Below, in pieces: positions 6,051 to 12,708 of a stretch of 13,934 bases of DNA. The position numbers and the translations under genes were made by a program. The notes under the pieces were generated by a model. It saw only the letters and a list, made by a program, of their open reading frames with translations, was not told the origin of the DNA and ran no database searches. The DNA is from Bacillota bacterium (GTDB taxonomy: Bacteria > Bacillota > Clostridia > Acetivibrionales > DSM-2933), in contig JAEYYB010000175.1 of the NCBI GenBank assembly GCA_023430975.1, positions 1-13,934 on the forward strand. The letters are read 5' to 3'. Each line of letters begins with the position of its first letter. The stretch's first letter is position 1.

Positions 6051-6146
6051 TTAAAAGTGATAAATCTATTACATTTGTCTGTCGCAAATCCCGTTGAACC
6101 CGGTCGTTATTTGCTCCGCCAAATGTAAGATTATTAACACTTTTAA
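6051..6146. mobile_element. MITE-like 96-bp palindromic element in the corA leader
   Basis: A complete copy with termini TTAAAAGTG (6051-6059) and CACTTTTAA (6138-6146). TA follows at 6147-6148; the left flank is AA, so one base of the TA duplication has probably mutated. Arms such as ATTACATTTGTCTGTCGCAAAT pair imperfectly with ATTTGCTCCGCCAAATGTAAGA in shortened form, around the centre CCCGTTGAACCCGG. It sits between the M-box terminator (6190) and the leader ORF (5999), so every full-length corA transcript contains its hairpin. Confidence 0.85.
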
Positions 6147-6189
6147 TATAAAAGCGTTAATAAAGTGAATTTACAACTTTCTTAGCATT

Positions 6190-6217
6190 AAAAAATCCGC
6201 CAACAAAAAGTGACGGA
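6190..6217 (-). terminator. Intrinsic terminator of the M-box expression platform
   Basis: On the minus strand TCCGTCA (6211-6217) pairs with TGGCGGA (6196-6202) across an 8-nt loop, with one G-U pair, followed by six T (6190-6195). It begins 19 bases after the aptamer's 3' strand, the position expected of the Mg2+-dependent terminator that stops transcription before corA. Confidence 0.85.
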
Positions 6218-6235
6218 AAAACGCCTTCATTAATC

Positions 6236-6391
6236 CTTCACTCGTTGAGCTTTAGCACTATACAACTTTGGAAAACTACTCCAGCTACATTAAGTAAAAC
6301 CTTATTTCGGTAGTACCTGTTGACCCATTGGCATCTCTCGATGTTTCCGGGCAGTAGCGTATATTTGTATAGGAACCTCACCTAACGAATA
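6236..6391 (-). ncRNA. M-box (ykoK) magnesium riboswitch aptamer
   Basis: Read on the minus strand, this segment carries the conserved M-box blocks in order. They are GTTAGGTGAGGTTCCTAT (6367-6384), TACGCTACTGCCC, GATGCCAATGGGTCAACAG (about 6317-6335), AATAAGG, TTAATGTAGCTGG and GTGCTAAAGCTCAACG. These match the Bacillus mgtE M-box almost base for base in the core. P1 is formed by TTCGTT (6384-6389) with AACGAG (6241-6246). In known M-boxes Mg2+ binding folds the three parallel helices and releases the terminator. Here the terminator at 6190-6217 follows directly. The gene controlled is corA, because no other minus-strand gene follows before it. Confidence 0.95.
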
Positions 6392-6408
6392 TTTTATTCG
6401 CAATCTTA

Positions 6409-6437
6409 ATTATATACCTATATGCGACATAATTCAA
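6409..6437 (-). promoter_or_regulatory. Promoter of M-box/corA transcript
   Basis: On the minus strand, -35 TTGAAT (6432-6437), a 17-bp spacer and -10 TATAAT (6409-6414). The start point near 6402 puts the aptamer at the very 5' end of the RNA, as expected for a riboswitch. It lies after the arsC stop codon, so corA is transcribed independently of the cbi/arsC genes. Confidence 0.85.
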
Positions 6438-6488
6438 TATGTTATGCAGCTAAATCGAAGCTAAATATTACAGGTCAAACACCAGCTT

Positions 6489-6893
6489 TTATACATAATT
6501 TCCATTACGTACCTTTTGGATTAGTTCAATAGTCTTAGACTTTATTATGTCCCTTGCCTTTCTGAACTCATCAATAGGCTTACCTACCGGATCTTCAAGG
6601 CCCCAGTCCTCTTCATACTTGTTAGGAACAAATGGACATACAACCCCGCATCCCATCTTAATCAATATATCTATTTCAAATGGAATATTCTCAAGGGTCT
6701 TTGGATAATGACTGCTTAAATCAACTCCTGCCTCTTTCATTACTTCAACAGCATGTTCATTTACCCTATCCGTCGGGTGTGTACCTGCACTATACACTTC
6801 CAGCACATCACTTCCCAAATGCCTTGCCCATCCTTCAGCCATCTGGCTCCTGCATGAATTACCTGTACATACAAATGCAATTTTTAGTTTCAT
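6489..6893 (-). CDS. arsC: Arsenate reductase, LMW protein tyrosine phosphatase fold
   Basis: A 134-residue protein of the low-molecular-weight phosphatase/ArsC family that reduces As(V) to As(III) with thioredoxin. The P-loop CTGNSCRS gives the CX5R site (Cys9 to Arg15). A second cysteine pair in MGCGVVCPF (Cys82 and Cys86) would shuttle the disulfide as in pI258-type ArsC, though the spacing here is CX3C. The Asp of LEDPVGKP is the general acid position. The ATG at 6891-6893 follows GGAAGG at eight bases. It begins 27 bases after cbiO without a terminator, so it is probably the last gene of the cbiMQO transcript. No arsB, acr3 or arsR gene is in the window. A plain tyrosine phosphatase role is less likely because of the extra cysteine pair. 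Confidence 0.85.
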   Translation of the reverse strand: MKLKIAFVCTGNSCRSQMAEGWARHLGSDVLEVYSAGTHPTDRVNEHAVEVMKEAGVDLSSHYPKTLENIPFEIDILIKMGCGVVCPFVPNKYEEDWGLEDPVGKPIDEFRKARDIIKSKTIELIQKVRNGNYV

Positions 6894-6920
6894 AAATAGT
6901 ACCTTCCAGTCCTACACTCT

Positions 6921-7688
6921 TTATTTGTCGGAATTTTTAGCCATACCACATTTAGGGCAATTCTGTAGAGAAAGAGGAACTTCCAGCCCGCAGCCATCCA
7001 AAAGCCTGCTGTCGGTTAAAATGTCCATGGCTGCACCATCAGCCAATACTTTGCCATCCTTAATAATAACAATCCGCTTGCATATCTCCATCAACATATC
7101 CAGGTCATGGCTGGTTATAATTTTTGTGTGCTCGAATCCCTTTAATATACTCATGATTTTTTTTCTTGACCTATGATCAAGTGCAGAAGTAGGTTCATCC
7201 ATAACCAGTATATCAGGTGTCATGGAAAGCACAGTTGCTATGGCTGCAGCACGTTTCTCCCCACCTGACAATTTGAAGGGTGCACGGTCTTTGAGATGTG
7301 TTATACCAACCAGGTCCAATGCATAAAGCACCCTTTTTTCCACATCCTTCTCATCAAGCTTATAATTTCGGGGTCCAAATGCCACATCATCATATACTGT
7401 AGGCATAAAAAGCTGATCCTCGGGATCCTGGAAAACCATACCTACTCTTTGCCTGATAAATGGCAGCGTCTTTTTATTTACCGGCACATCTCCCACAACA
7501 ACCTCTCCCTTATCAGGAAAGATTATTCCCATCAGCAGCATAAGCAAGGTGGATTTGCCTGCCCCATTTGCCCCAATAATCCCAACTGATTCTCCATGTC
7601 CAATACTGATGGATATACCATCTACGGCCTTATGCCCGTCAGGATAGGAAAAATGCAAATCTCTTATTTCAAGTTTATGATGACTCAT
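6921..7688 (-). CDS. cbiO: Nickel/cobalt ECF transporter ATPase (CbiO/NikO)
   Basis: A 255-residue ABC ATPase of the energy-coupling factor type. Walker A is GANGAGKST (39-47), the Q-loop is VFQDPEDQLF (about 85-94, with the DPEDQ typical of ECF A-components), the signature is LSGGEKR (140-146), Walker B is ILVMDEPTSALD and the switch His is in TSHDLD. It drives uptake by CbiM/CbiQ. The C-terminus adds a short tail with CPKC at 244-247 and no second clear CXXC, so any metal site there would need another partner. The ATG (7686-7688) directly follows the cbiQ TAA, with GGGGTGG upstream inside cbiQ. The genes are translationally linked. Confidence 0.9.
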   Translation of the reverse strand: MSHHKLEIRDLHFSYPDGHKAVDGISISIGHGESVGIIGANGAGKSTLLMLLMGIIFPDKGEVVVGDVPVNKKTLPFIRQRVGMVFQDPEDQLFMPTVYDDVAFGPRNYKLDEKDVEKRVLYALDLVGITHLKDRAPFKLSGGEKRAAAIATVLSMTPDILVMDEPTSALDHRSRKKIMSILKGFEHTKIITSHDLDMLMEICKRIVIIKDGKVLADGAAMDILTDSRLLDGCGLEVPLSLQNCPKCGMAKNSDK

Positions 7689-8510
7689 TTAATAAACCAC
7701 CCCTGTAATCATTGAACCTATAAGCACAGGCAAATCAAACATTCTTACCGCCGCAAAAAATATTATCCAACAAGCCCAATATATATAATCAATTAATTTT
7801 ATTTTTGAAACACTTCCCGTGCTATATTCACCTGTAAATCCCCTGGTACACATTGCATGATAAACCCTCTGGGCCCTGTCAAAAGTCCTTATGAGAAGCT
7901 GTCCCGAAAATGAAGCCCAAGCATTTCTATGTATGCCCTTTTGCTCTGGTGCACGCAGTGAGTAAGCCCTTAGCATCCTTCCAACCTCTTCAGCCAAAAC
8001 CGATATATATCTGTATGTCAATAACAACTGAAGTACAAATATCCTTGGAACCTTTAACATTCTTAAGGCACCTGCCAGTCTGTCCATTCCTGTTGTAGCT
8101 ATAAGCAGCAATGCAGCAGTAACAGTCAATAGCGACTTTATAAAAATAGAACCGAATGTGATCCATCCTTTTGATAATACAATCCCGCCAACAACAAAGG
8201 TTTGGCTGTCAAAAAGAGGATTTAAAATACCTATACCTATAATAAAAGGTTCCACAATAAGGATCCTTTTAAATATCGGTGCTTTGGGAAGATCCGCTAC
8301 AATAAAAATTATCACAGGATATAAAAAAAATGGCACAAGCCTCCCTATATCATACCTTCCAAAAGACATTACAACAGCTATAAAAACAACTGTAGTTATA
8401 AGCTTTACAAGAGGATGTATATTGTGTATGGGAGATTCTCTCCGTGCCAGATCATCCATATGTCTCATATTATATAACGAATTCACAATGCCTGACATAT
8501 ATTCAATCAA
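7689..8510 (-). CDS. cbiQ: Nickel/cobalt ECF transporter T-component (CbiQ/NikQ)
   Basis: A 273-residue integral membrane protein of the CbiQ family, the transmembrane coupling subunit between ATPase and substrate-binding membrane protein. Four to five hydrophobic segments lie between residues 35 and 135 and again near 240-270. The conserved coupling helices appear around MLRAYSLRAPEQKG and RAQRVYHAMCTRGFTG, which contain the family Ala-Arg-Gly type motifs. The start is uncertain. TTG (8508-8510) overlaps the cbiM stop as TTGA but has AAGGA only two bases away. The in-frame ATG at 8496-8498 (269 residues, beginning MSGIVNSL) lies about 13 bases from the same site. Gene order cbiM-cbiQ-cbiO is standard. 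Confidence 0.88.
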   Translation of the reverse strand: MIEYMSGIVNSLYNMRHMDDLARRESPIHNIHPLVKLITTVVFIAVVMSFGRYDIGRLVPFFLYPVIIFIVADLPKAPIFKRILIVEPFIIGIGILNPLFDSQTFVVGGIVLSKGWITFGSIFIKSLLTVTAALLLIATTGMDRLAGALRMLKVPRIFVLQLLLTYRYISVLAEEVGRMLRAYSLRAPEQKGIHRNAWASFSGQLLIRTFDRAQRVYHAMCTRGFTGEYSTGSVSKIKLIDYIYWACWIIFFAAVRMFDLPVLIGSMITGVVY

Positions 8511-9601
8511 ATCCTTGATTTTAAATTTATTTTTCTTTTCTTTAAAACGCTAGCAACAAAACCCACCAGCACTACAAATCCAAGGGTTACAGCACCGCCG
8601 ACAATACCTGAAAAACTGGTGCCTGTGTTTACAGAGCCCCAATCACTGCTGTCTTGAGATTGGCTTTCATTTTTTGCAACATTTTCTTCAGTTGCATTTT
8701 CATCATCAGCCTTTTCATCTTTGGTTTTAAAACCATAATCAGGCAACAGTGCAGTTTTACTTTGAACCTCAGACATGGTCTTGTGAATACCATCCGATGT
8801 TTCAATTTCCGGCTTGCCTGAAGTCTTAAAAATAGACCATTCAAGACCGTCCGGGTTTGATGAAGCAAACCATGAAAGACATCCCCCGATAATCAAAACC
8901 GAAACACAAAGCCCTATCAAGGTTTTCTTTAATGATACTGAACCCAGCTTTTCACCTGAAGCTGCTTTTTCCAAAATCTCTGGCCTGGAATTCCATATAA
9001 AGGTCACGACAGCTGCAGTGACAAAACCTTCAATTACTCCAATTGCAAGGTGTATCGGCTGCATAAACATCACAAAAGTTTTAAACGGCAGCTCTGTTTT
9101 ACCAGACAAAACAGTCTCCAGAACAACGCTTATGGAACCCATCTGCAACCCTAGTACCGACGATATCAGTGATGCTATAAGTATTCGCCCGGAATTTACA
9201 GTGTTTTTAACAAAACCCTTATAAATAAGTGGATATGCAATAAAGCATGTATAAAAACCCAGATTAAATACATTGCATCCGTATGCCAAAAGTCCCCCAT
9301 CACCAAAAAGAAGGGCCTGTATCAACAATATGGATGCCATTGTGAGAAATCCCCCATAAGGCCCAAGTATTATTGCCAGAAGTAGACCTCCCCCAAGGTG
9401 CCCGCTTGATCCTGTCCCGGGTATTGAGAAATTAATCATTTGTGCAGCAAATATAAATGCACCCATTACTCCCATCAAAGGAATTTTCTTTTCATCCATC
9501 TCATTCTGTACTTTTTTAATTGAATAAGCTGCAGCTGCAGTAGTTGCAGCCAGCATAGTTCCACCAACCAGCGGTGAAATCAATGCATCCGCCATATGCA
9601 T
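8507..9601 (-). CDS. cbiM: Nickel/cobalt ECF S-component CbiM fused to PDGLE (CbiN-like) domain
   Basis: A 364-residue membrane protein that recognises Ni2+ or Co2+. I chose the ATG at 9599-9601, not the longer frame reaching 9664. AGGAG lies eight bases before it, and the protein then starts Met-His-Met-Ala-Asp, whose N-terminal Met-His is the metal-binding end of every CbiM/NikM. The loop His68 in GSSGHLGGG is the second known ligand region. Residues 1-215 are the CbiM domain. After a linker, WFASSNPDGLEWS (about 245-257) marks the PDGLE domain. It has one membrane helix before it and one after (about 330-355), with a soluble acidic loop between. The fusion replaces a separate CbiN/NikN. 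Nickel versus cobalt cannot be settled from sequence. Confidence 0.9.
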   Translation of the reverse strand: MHMADALISPLVGGTMLAATTAAAAYSIKKVQNEMDEKKIPLMGVMGAFIFAAQMINFSIPGTGSSGHLGGGLLLAIILGPYGGFLTMASILLIQALLFGDGGLLAYGCNVFNLGFYTCFIAYPLIYKGFVKNTVNSGRILIASLISSVLGLQMGSISVVLETVLSGKTELPFKTFVMFMQPIHLAIGVIEGFVTAAVVTFIWNSRPEILEKAASGEKLGSVSLKKTLIGLCVSVLIIGGCLSWFASSNPDGLEWSIFKTSGKPEIETSDGIHKTMSEVQSKTALLPDYGFKTKDEKADDENATEENVAKNESQSQDSSDWGSVNTGTSFSGIVGGAVTLGFVVLVGFVASVLKKRKINLKSRI

Positions 9602-9799
9602 GTTATTGACTCCTTTATAAAATAATAAACCCAAAAAGGGCGAATTTAAATCTAGTCCCTTCATGGGTCTGCTCTGCAGTCAATTCGATAATCGGAATAA
9701 GGTATTTGTTAACACCTAACTAAGTAAACCTTTTCTCGATTATATAAAATTAATTAATTTTACATAGTAACCTTGGGAACCTTCATAATTCCATTATTA
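9602..9799 (-). promoter_or_regulatory. Long structured 5' leader of cbiMQO, RNA class unknown
   Basis: About 198 nt separate the predicted start point from cbiM. Visible structure includes an AT palindrome AAAATTAATTAATTTT (near 9745-9760) and a perfect 7-bp long-range stem ATAATCG (9737-9743) with CGATTAT (9688-9694). The latter encloses a hairpin AGGT/ACCT. Then come CTGC-AGA-GCAG and CCC-ATGAA-GGG as small tandem hairpins (about 9655-9680). Near the gene, CCC-TTTTT-GGG is followed by TTTATTATTTT (about 9620-9640), which could act as an attenuator. The region contains no cobalamin-riboswitch core that I recognise. A NiCo-type riboswitch is possible given the gene, but I cannot match its consensus from memory. 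Confidence 0.4.
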
Positions 9800-9805
9800 C
9801 GTTTT

Positions 9806-9834
9806 ACTATATCACAGTTTATTTAGTTTTTCAA
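9806..9834 (-). promoter_or_regulatory. Promoter of cbiMQO-arsC operon
   Basis: On the minus strand, -35 TTGAAA (9829-9834), a 17-bp spacer and -10 TATAGT (9806-9811). It lies after the stop codon of the M23 gene, so cbiM has its own start. Just upstream of it a 12-bp palindrome ATATGTACATAT (about 9849-9860) could be an operator; this is a guess. Confidence 0.75.
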
Positions 9835-9865
9835 TTATGCATAGACATATATGTACATATGTTTT

Positions 9866-10861
9866 CTACTTGAAATAAACCTTATTTTTTACTGGGAAGC
9901 TGCCATTAAAGTGAATAGGCAACCCTATGTAATTTGTTCCTTCATTTTTCCATACCTGGATATGCAGATGAGGTATAGTGGTGTTACCACTGTTACCAAT
10001 CTCACCTAAAAGCTGCCCCTGCTTTACCTTATCTCCTGCTGAAACCTTTATACTATCCTTTTTCAAATGATGCAATGCTACATAATGATTTTCATTAAAT
10101 TTAATAATAACATTATTGCTTTGAGCATAGATTTCATTCTTAGACGCTTTAAGATCCTCATATCCATCATCTACACTATATACCTCTCCTTCGCATGGAC
10201 TATATAAAGGCTCGGAAAACATCTCGTATTTGCTTAGTTCTTTTGGCAAATCATTATTAAACAAAAAATCCAGAGTATTGAAACAAAAGCCCAATTTGTT
10301 GAGCTTAACAATATCTGTTGAAAACTTATTAAGTGTATCCGCCTCTGAGCCAAAGCCCCAGGTATTATAGTGGTAATTCGCAAGATAGCTTGAAGCTCCA
10401 TTACCCCCCTGTAATACAGCATACGCTCCTTTTTTTAACGGAAACATCAGCTCTATTGGTTCTTCATCATAGAAGAAACCGCTTATTCCATTTATGTTGA
10501 CATATCCCATTAGCAATATCGAAATAATTCCAGGGATCAGGAGAGTTACACCTTTTATAGTTACTCCATTAAAAAATCTTAATCCTCTGGCCTTTATAAA
10601 CGCCATAACTGCAGCGGCTAAAAAAAGCATCAGCAGAATATAGTTTGTGTAATAGCCGACTGACGTTTCCCTGAAAGGCACCCAAAATAAGGCCAGAATA
10701 AAAGTTCCTATCCCAATTGCCTTTACTAATAATCCAAATTTACTTCTGTTTTTGGATTTCCATAACCAAAGTATTAAGAAAATCGGTACAACCATATACA
10801 AGAACAGCTCTACATAAGTGCTTTTTAAACAATTTCCTACAAATTCAAAGATACCATTCAT
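9866..10861 (-). CDS. Membrane-anchored M23 family (LytM-type) peptidase-like protein
   Basis: A 331-residue protein. Residues 15-125 contain four hydrophobic segments (about 17-34, 45-60, 73-91, 103-120). The rest is a soluble M23 domain, probably outside the membrane. Zinc site residues of the LytM fold appear intact: His164 in NYHYN, Asp183 in STDIVKLN, and the HxH motif His298-Leu-His300. A further active-site His is in ALHHLKKDS. The segment GDKVKQGQLLGEIGNSGNT (about 275-293) is the usual strand-turn leading to HLH. Such enzymes cut peptidoglycan peptides, but some membrane M23 proteins have regulatory roles; the target is unknown. The ATG follows AGGGGGAT at about ten bases. Neighbours are unrelated metal genes. 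A repeat element lies 27 bases upstream and its edge completes a TATAAT box. Confidence 0.85.
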   Translation of the reverse strand: MNGIFEFVGNCLKSTYVELFLYMVVPIFLILWLWKSKNRSKFGLLVKAIGIGTFILALFWVPFRETSVGYYTNYILLMLFLAAAVMAFIKARGLRFFNGVTIKGVTLLIPGIISILLMGYVNINGISGFFYDEEPIELMFPLKKGAYAVLQGGNGASSYLANYHYNTWGFGSEADTLNKFSTDIVKLNKLGFCFNTLDFLFNNDLPKELSKYEMFSEPLYSPCEGEVYSVDDGYEDLKASKNEIYAQSNNVIIKFNENHYVALHHLKKDSIKVSAGDKVKQGQLLGEIGNSGNTTIPHLHIQVWKNEGTNYIGLPIHFNGSFPVKNKVYFK

Positions 10862-10881
10862 TTTGGTCCATCCCCCTGTAA

Positions 10882-10887
10882 ATTATA
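10882..10887 (-). promoter_or_regulatory. Possible -10 box of the M23 gene at a repeat-element edge
   Basis: On the minus strand TATAAT (10882-10887) lies 21 bases before the M23 start codon. Its first TA is the flanking TA of the repeat element at 10888-10983. The -35 would fall inside the element at about 10905-10910 (TGTAAG), a poor match. The transcript would barely include the ribosome binding site, so this is weak. Confidence 0.3.
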
Positions 10888-10983
10888 TGAAAAGTGTTAA
10901 TGATCTTACATTTGTCAGAGCAAATAACGAACGGTTTTTACGGAATTTGCGATAGACAAATGTAATAGATTTATCACTTTTAA
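10888..10983. mobile_element. MITE-like 96-bp palindromic element, complete with TA duplication
   Basis: The best defined copy. Termini are TGAAAAGTG (10888-10896) and CACTTTTAA (10975-10983), flanked by TA at 10886-10887 and TA at 10984-10985. The arms CTTACATTTGTCAGAGCAAAT and the opposite ATTTGCGATAGACAAATGTA-type arm form an imperfect long hairpin around the centre CGGTTTTTACGG. The length is identical to the copy at 6051-6146. It lies between fetB and the M23 gene and could act as a weak terminator for fetB, because the hairpin is followed by TTTT. Confidence 0.9.
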
Positions 10984-11009
10984 TACAATTTGATGACTTT
11001 TATTCACAT

Positions 11010-11786
11010 TCAACATAGTTGATCCTGTTTATTAAAAAAAGTACGATAGCCCAGCTGCAACATTATTATAACAGAAAGAGCCACACTTCCTAAAATTCCA
11101 AGCATGATAGCAATCTGGTACGTAATCGCTGTAGTAGGTGAAGTGCCTGATAATATCTGACCTGTCATCATACCGGGCAGAAATATTATCCCCATTCCTA
11201 CCATCTGGTTAATTGTAGGCATAATTGCCGAATCAAAAGTATTGTCAATAATAGCTTTTGTGGCTACTTTAGGGGTTGCACCAAGGACCAATGCCTCCTC
11301 AACCAATTCCCTCTGGATTGTCATCCCTTCAATTAGGGATTTTACTGCCAGAGACACACCCGTCATTGAATTTCCAATAATCATTCCGGCTATAGGTATA
11401 AAATATCTCGGGTTATACCAGGGCGAAATACGAACTACAACCAGCAAAAAGTATATGAGGCATGACAGAGTTCCCATTGACAATGAAAGGATAATAACTT
11501 TTTTTAAAGGGGTTGATAGTTTACCCTTATACCTTTTTAAAACCGTAAAAACTGCAAATGCTTCCATAAGCACAATTATTGCTCCGGTAGCAACGGGATT
11601 GGGATTATCAAAGATATATACCAGTATGTACCCTGTTAATATCAGCTGAAGGCTCATTCTTATTGAAGATATCAATATCTCCTTTTCCTTCTTAATACCT
11701 CTTATCCTGACAATTACAAGCACAATCAATATAAATATATATGCTAACCCAACCTGAATAACTGTAAGATTAATTATTCCGTCCAT
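11010..11786 (-). CDS. fetB: FetB-type ABC exporter permease (UPF0014)
   Basis: A 258-residue membrane protein of the FetB/YbbM family, with about seven hydrophobic segments covering nearly the whole chain. The hallmark regions are PIAGMIIGNSMTGVSLAVKS (about 150-169), ALVLGATPKVATKAI, and FLPGMMTGQILSGTSPTTAI. In Escherichia coli FetAB exports iron and protects from oxidative stress; the substrate here is not proven. I start at ATG 11784-11786 (MDGIINLTVIQ). GGAGG lies seven bases before it, and the longer frame reaching 11852 would overlap fetA by more than 80 bases. With this start the overlap with fetA is 17 bases, a coupled pair. Confidence 0.88.
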   Translation of the reverse strand: MDGIINLTVIQVGLAYIFILIVLVIVRIRGIKKEKEILISSIRMSLQLILTGYILVYIFDNPNPVATGAIIVLMEAFAVFTVLKRYKGKLSTPLKKVIILSLSMGTLSCLIYFLLVVVRISPWYNPRYFIPIAGMIIGNSMTGVSLAVKSLIEGMTIQRELVEEALVLGATPKVATKAIIDNTFDSAIMPTINQMVGMGIIFLPGMMTGQILSGTSPTTAITYQIAIMLGILGSVALSVIIMLQLGYRTFFNKQDQLC

Positions 11787-12420
11787 TATCAAACCTCCGG
11801 CTAACTCTCCCTCTAGATATCTCAATGATAACATGGGAATGTTTTCCAGCAATTGTTTTAGAATGGGTTACCATAATAATGGCCTTATTTTGGCCTGATA
11901 CATTTTGGGCTACCAGTTGAATAATTGCTTCCTCGGTGGTATCATCGAGTGCAGACGAAGGTTCATCCAAAAGGTACACCTCGGGATTTAAAAGAAGCAC
12001 CCTTCCAATGGCAAGCCTCTGTTTTTCCCCTCCTGACAGTACATCAGCCGGACTATCCAGATCCTTAGAAAGCTTTACCTTTTCCAATATCTTATAACAA
12101 TTTTCCTCTGTTGGCAACTCCAGCCCTTGGAATTTGAAGCCTATCGAAAGATTATCTCTAATGTTCCCATCAAAAATGACAGGCCTTTGTGAAAGCATTA
12201 TAACCTTTCTTCTATGTGAAACTGAATCAATGTCGTTAAGACTTGTGCCGCGGTACAAGATATTGCCATGGGTTGGAGATATCATTTTATTCAACATCCT
12301 TAATGCAGTAGATTTTCCGCTGCCACTTTCACCAATGATGGTTGTAATTTTACCGAATTCTATTGATAACTCAGGTATATCCAGTATATCTCCATATTTC
12401 ACATCAATAAATTTAAACAT
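11770..12420 (-). CDS. fetA: FetA-type ABC exporter ATPase
   Basis: A 216-residue ABC ATPase, short as usual for FetA. Walker A is GESGSGKST (30-38), the Q-loop is MLSQRPVIFDG (about 75-85), the signature is LSGGEKQR (128-135), Walker B is VYLLDEPSSALD (148-159) and the switch His is in MVTHS. The QRPVIFDGNIRDNL segment is more like exporters than importers, in line with an efflux role. It pairs with the overlapping fetB. The ATG at 12418-12420 follows GAGGATT at about nine bases. The pair has its own promoter and is followed by a repeat element rather than a clear terminator. Iron as substrate is taken from the E. coli homologue and is not shown here. Confidence 0.88.
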   Translation of the reverse strand: MFKFIDVKYGDILDIPELSIEFGKITTIIGESGSGKSTALRMLNKMISPTHGNILYRGTSLNDIDSVSHRRKVIMLSQRPVIFDGNIRDNLSIGFKFQGLELPTEENCYKILEKVKLSKDLDSPADVLSGGEKQRLAIGRVLLLNPEVYLLDEPSSALDDTTEEAIIQLVAQNVSGQNKAIIMVTHSKTIAGKHSHVIIEISRGRVSRRFDNGRNN

Positions 12421-12461
12421 CTACCCAATCCTCTTTTCCCAAAGGATATTTGCTTTCTAAC

Positions 12462-12489
12462 ATTATAATCCAACCTTCATAAAAATCAA
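12462..12489 (-). promoter_or_regulatory. Promoter of fetAB
   Basis: On the minus strand, -35 TTGATT (12484-12489), a 16-bp spacer and -10 TATAAT (12462-12467). Transcription would start near 12454, about 35 bases before fetA. The -10 overlaps the final TTA-TAA codons of a gene remnant, so the promoter lies in former coding sequence. Confidence 0.7.
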
Positions 12490-12693
12490 AGCATTTTGAT
12501 TACGCCCCTTATATTTATAGTAGTACTGAGTCACTTGTGAATCATCCAAAGGCAAGCAGTCAATGCGTTGCATTGGTGTATAGCCCAACCATATCCATAA
12601 TATCCAATAGCTTTTGTATCAACATGAGCAGCCATTTTCCAGATGATACAAAACAAAATCGCTTGTGATTTTGTCAACCTCAACCGTTGTCAT
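12463..12693 (-). pseudogene. Remnant of an unidentified small gene, interrupted by TGA
   Basis: A 77-codon frame from ATG (12691-12693) to TAA (12463-12465), broken once by TGA at 12619-12621 after 24 codons. The first part reads MTTVEVDKITSDFVLYHLEN. The second part reads LGYTPMQRIDCLPLDDSQV followed by a Tyr-rich QYYYKYKGRNQNALIFMKVGL-type end (given here in two pieces). The composition is protein-like, with a mixed charged and aromatic pattern. All three frames are open around 12560-12640, so a frameshift instead of a simple nonsense change is possible. No ribosome binding site is seen, and a terminator lies immediately upstream. I do not recognise the family. It is most likely a decayed gene whose end now carries the fetA promoter. 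Confidence 0.35.
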
Positions 12694-12708
12694 GAGAAAA
12701 CTAGACAT

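Noticed and set aside
9602..9664. Longer CbiM start adding 21 residues
   Set aside because: The added part covers leader RNA hairpins. The Met-His-Met-Ala-Asp start with AGGAG before it is the functional CbiM N-terminus.
9602..9799. Cobalamin riboswitch before cbiM
   Set aside because: I find none of the conserved core blocks, including the B12-box-like GCCACTG region.
11787..11852. Longer FetB start adding 22 residues
   Set aside because: It would overlap fetA by over 80 bases, and the inner ATG has GGAGG at seven bases.
12420..12463. 16-codon frame before fetA as a leader peptide
   Set aside because: Its ATG lies at the end of the -10 box, upstream of the likely transcription start, so it would not be translated.
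12619..12621. In-frame TGA read as selenocysteine
   Set aside because: No convincing SECIS-like hairpin with a GU-rich apex follows, no ribosome binding site exists, and the frame is uncertain.
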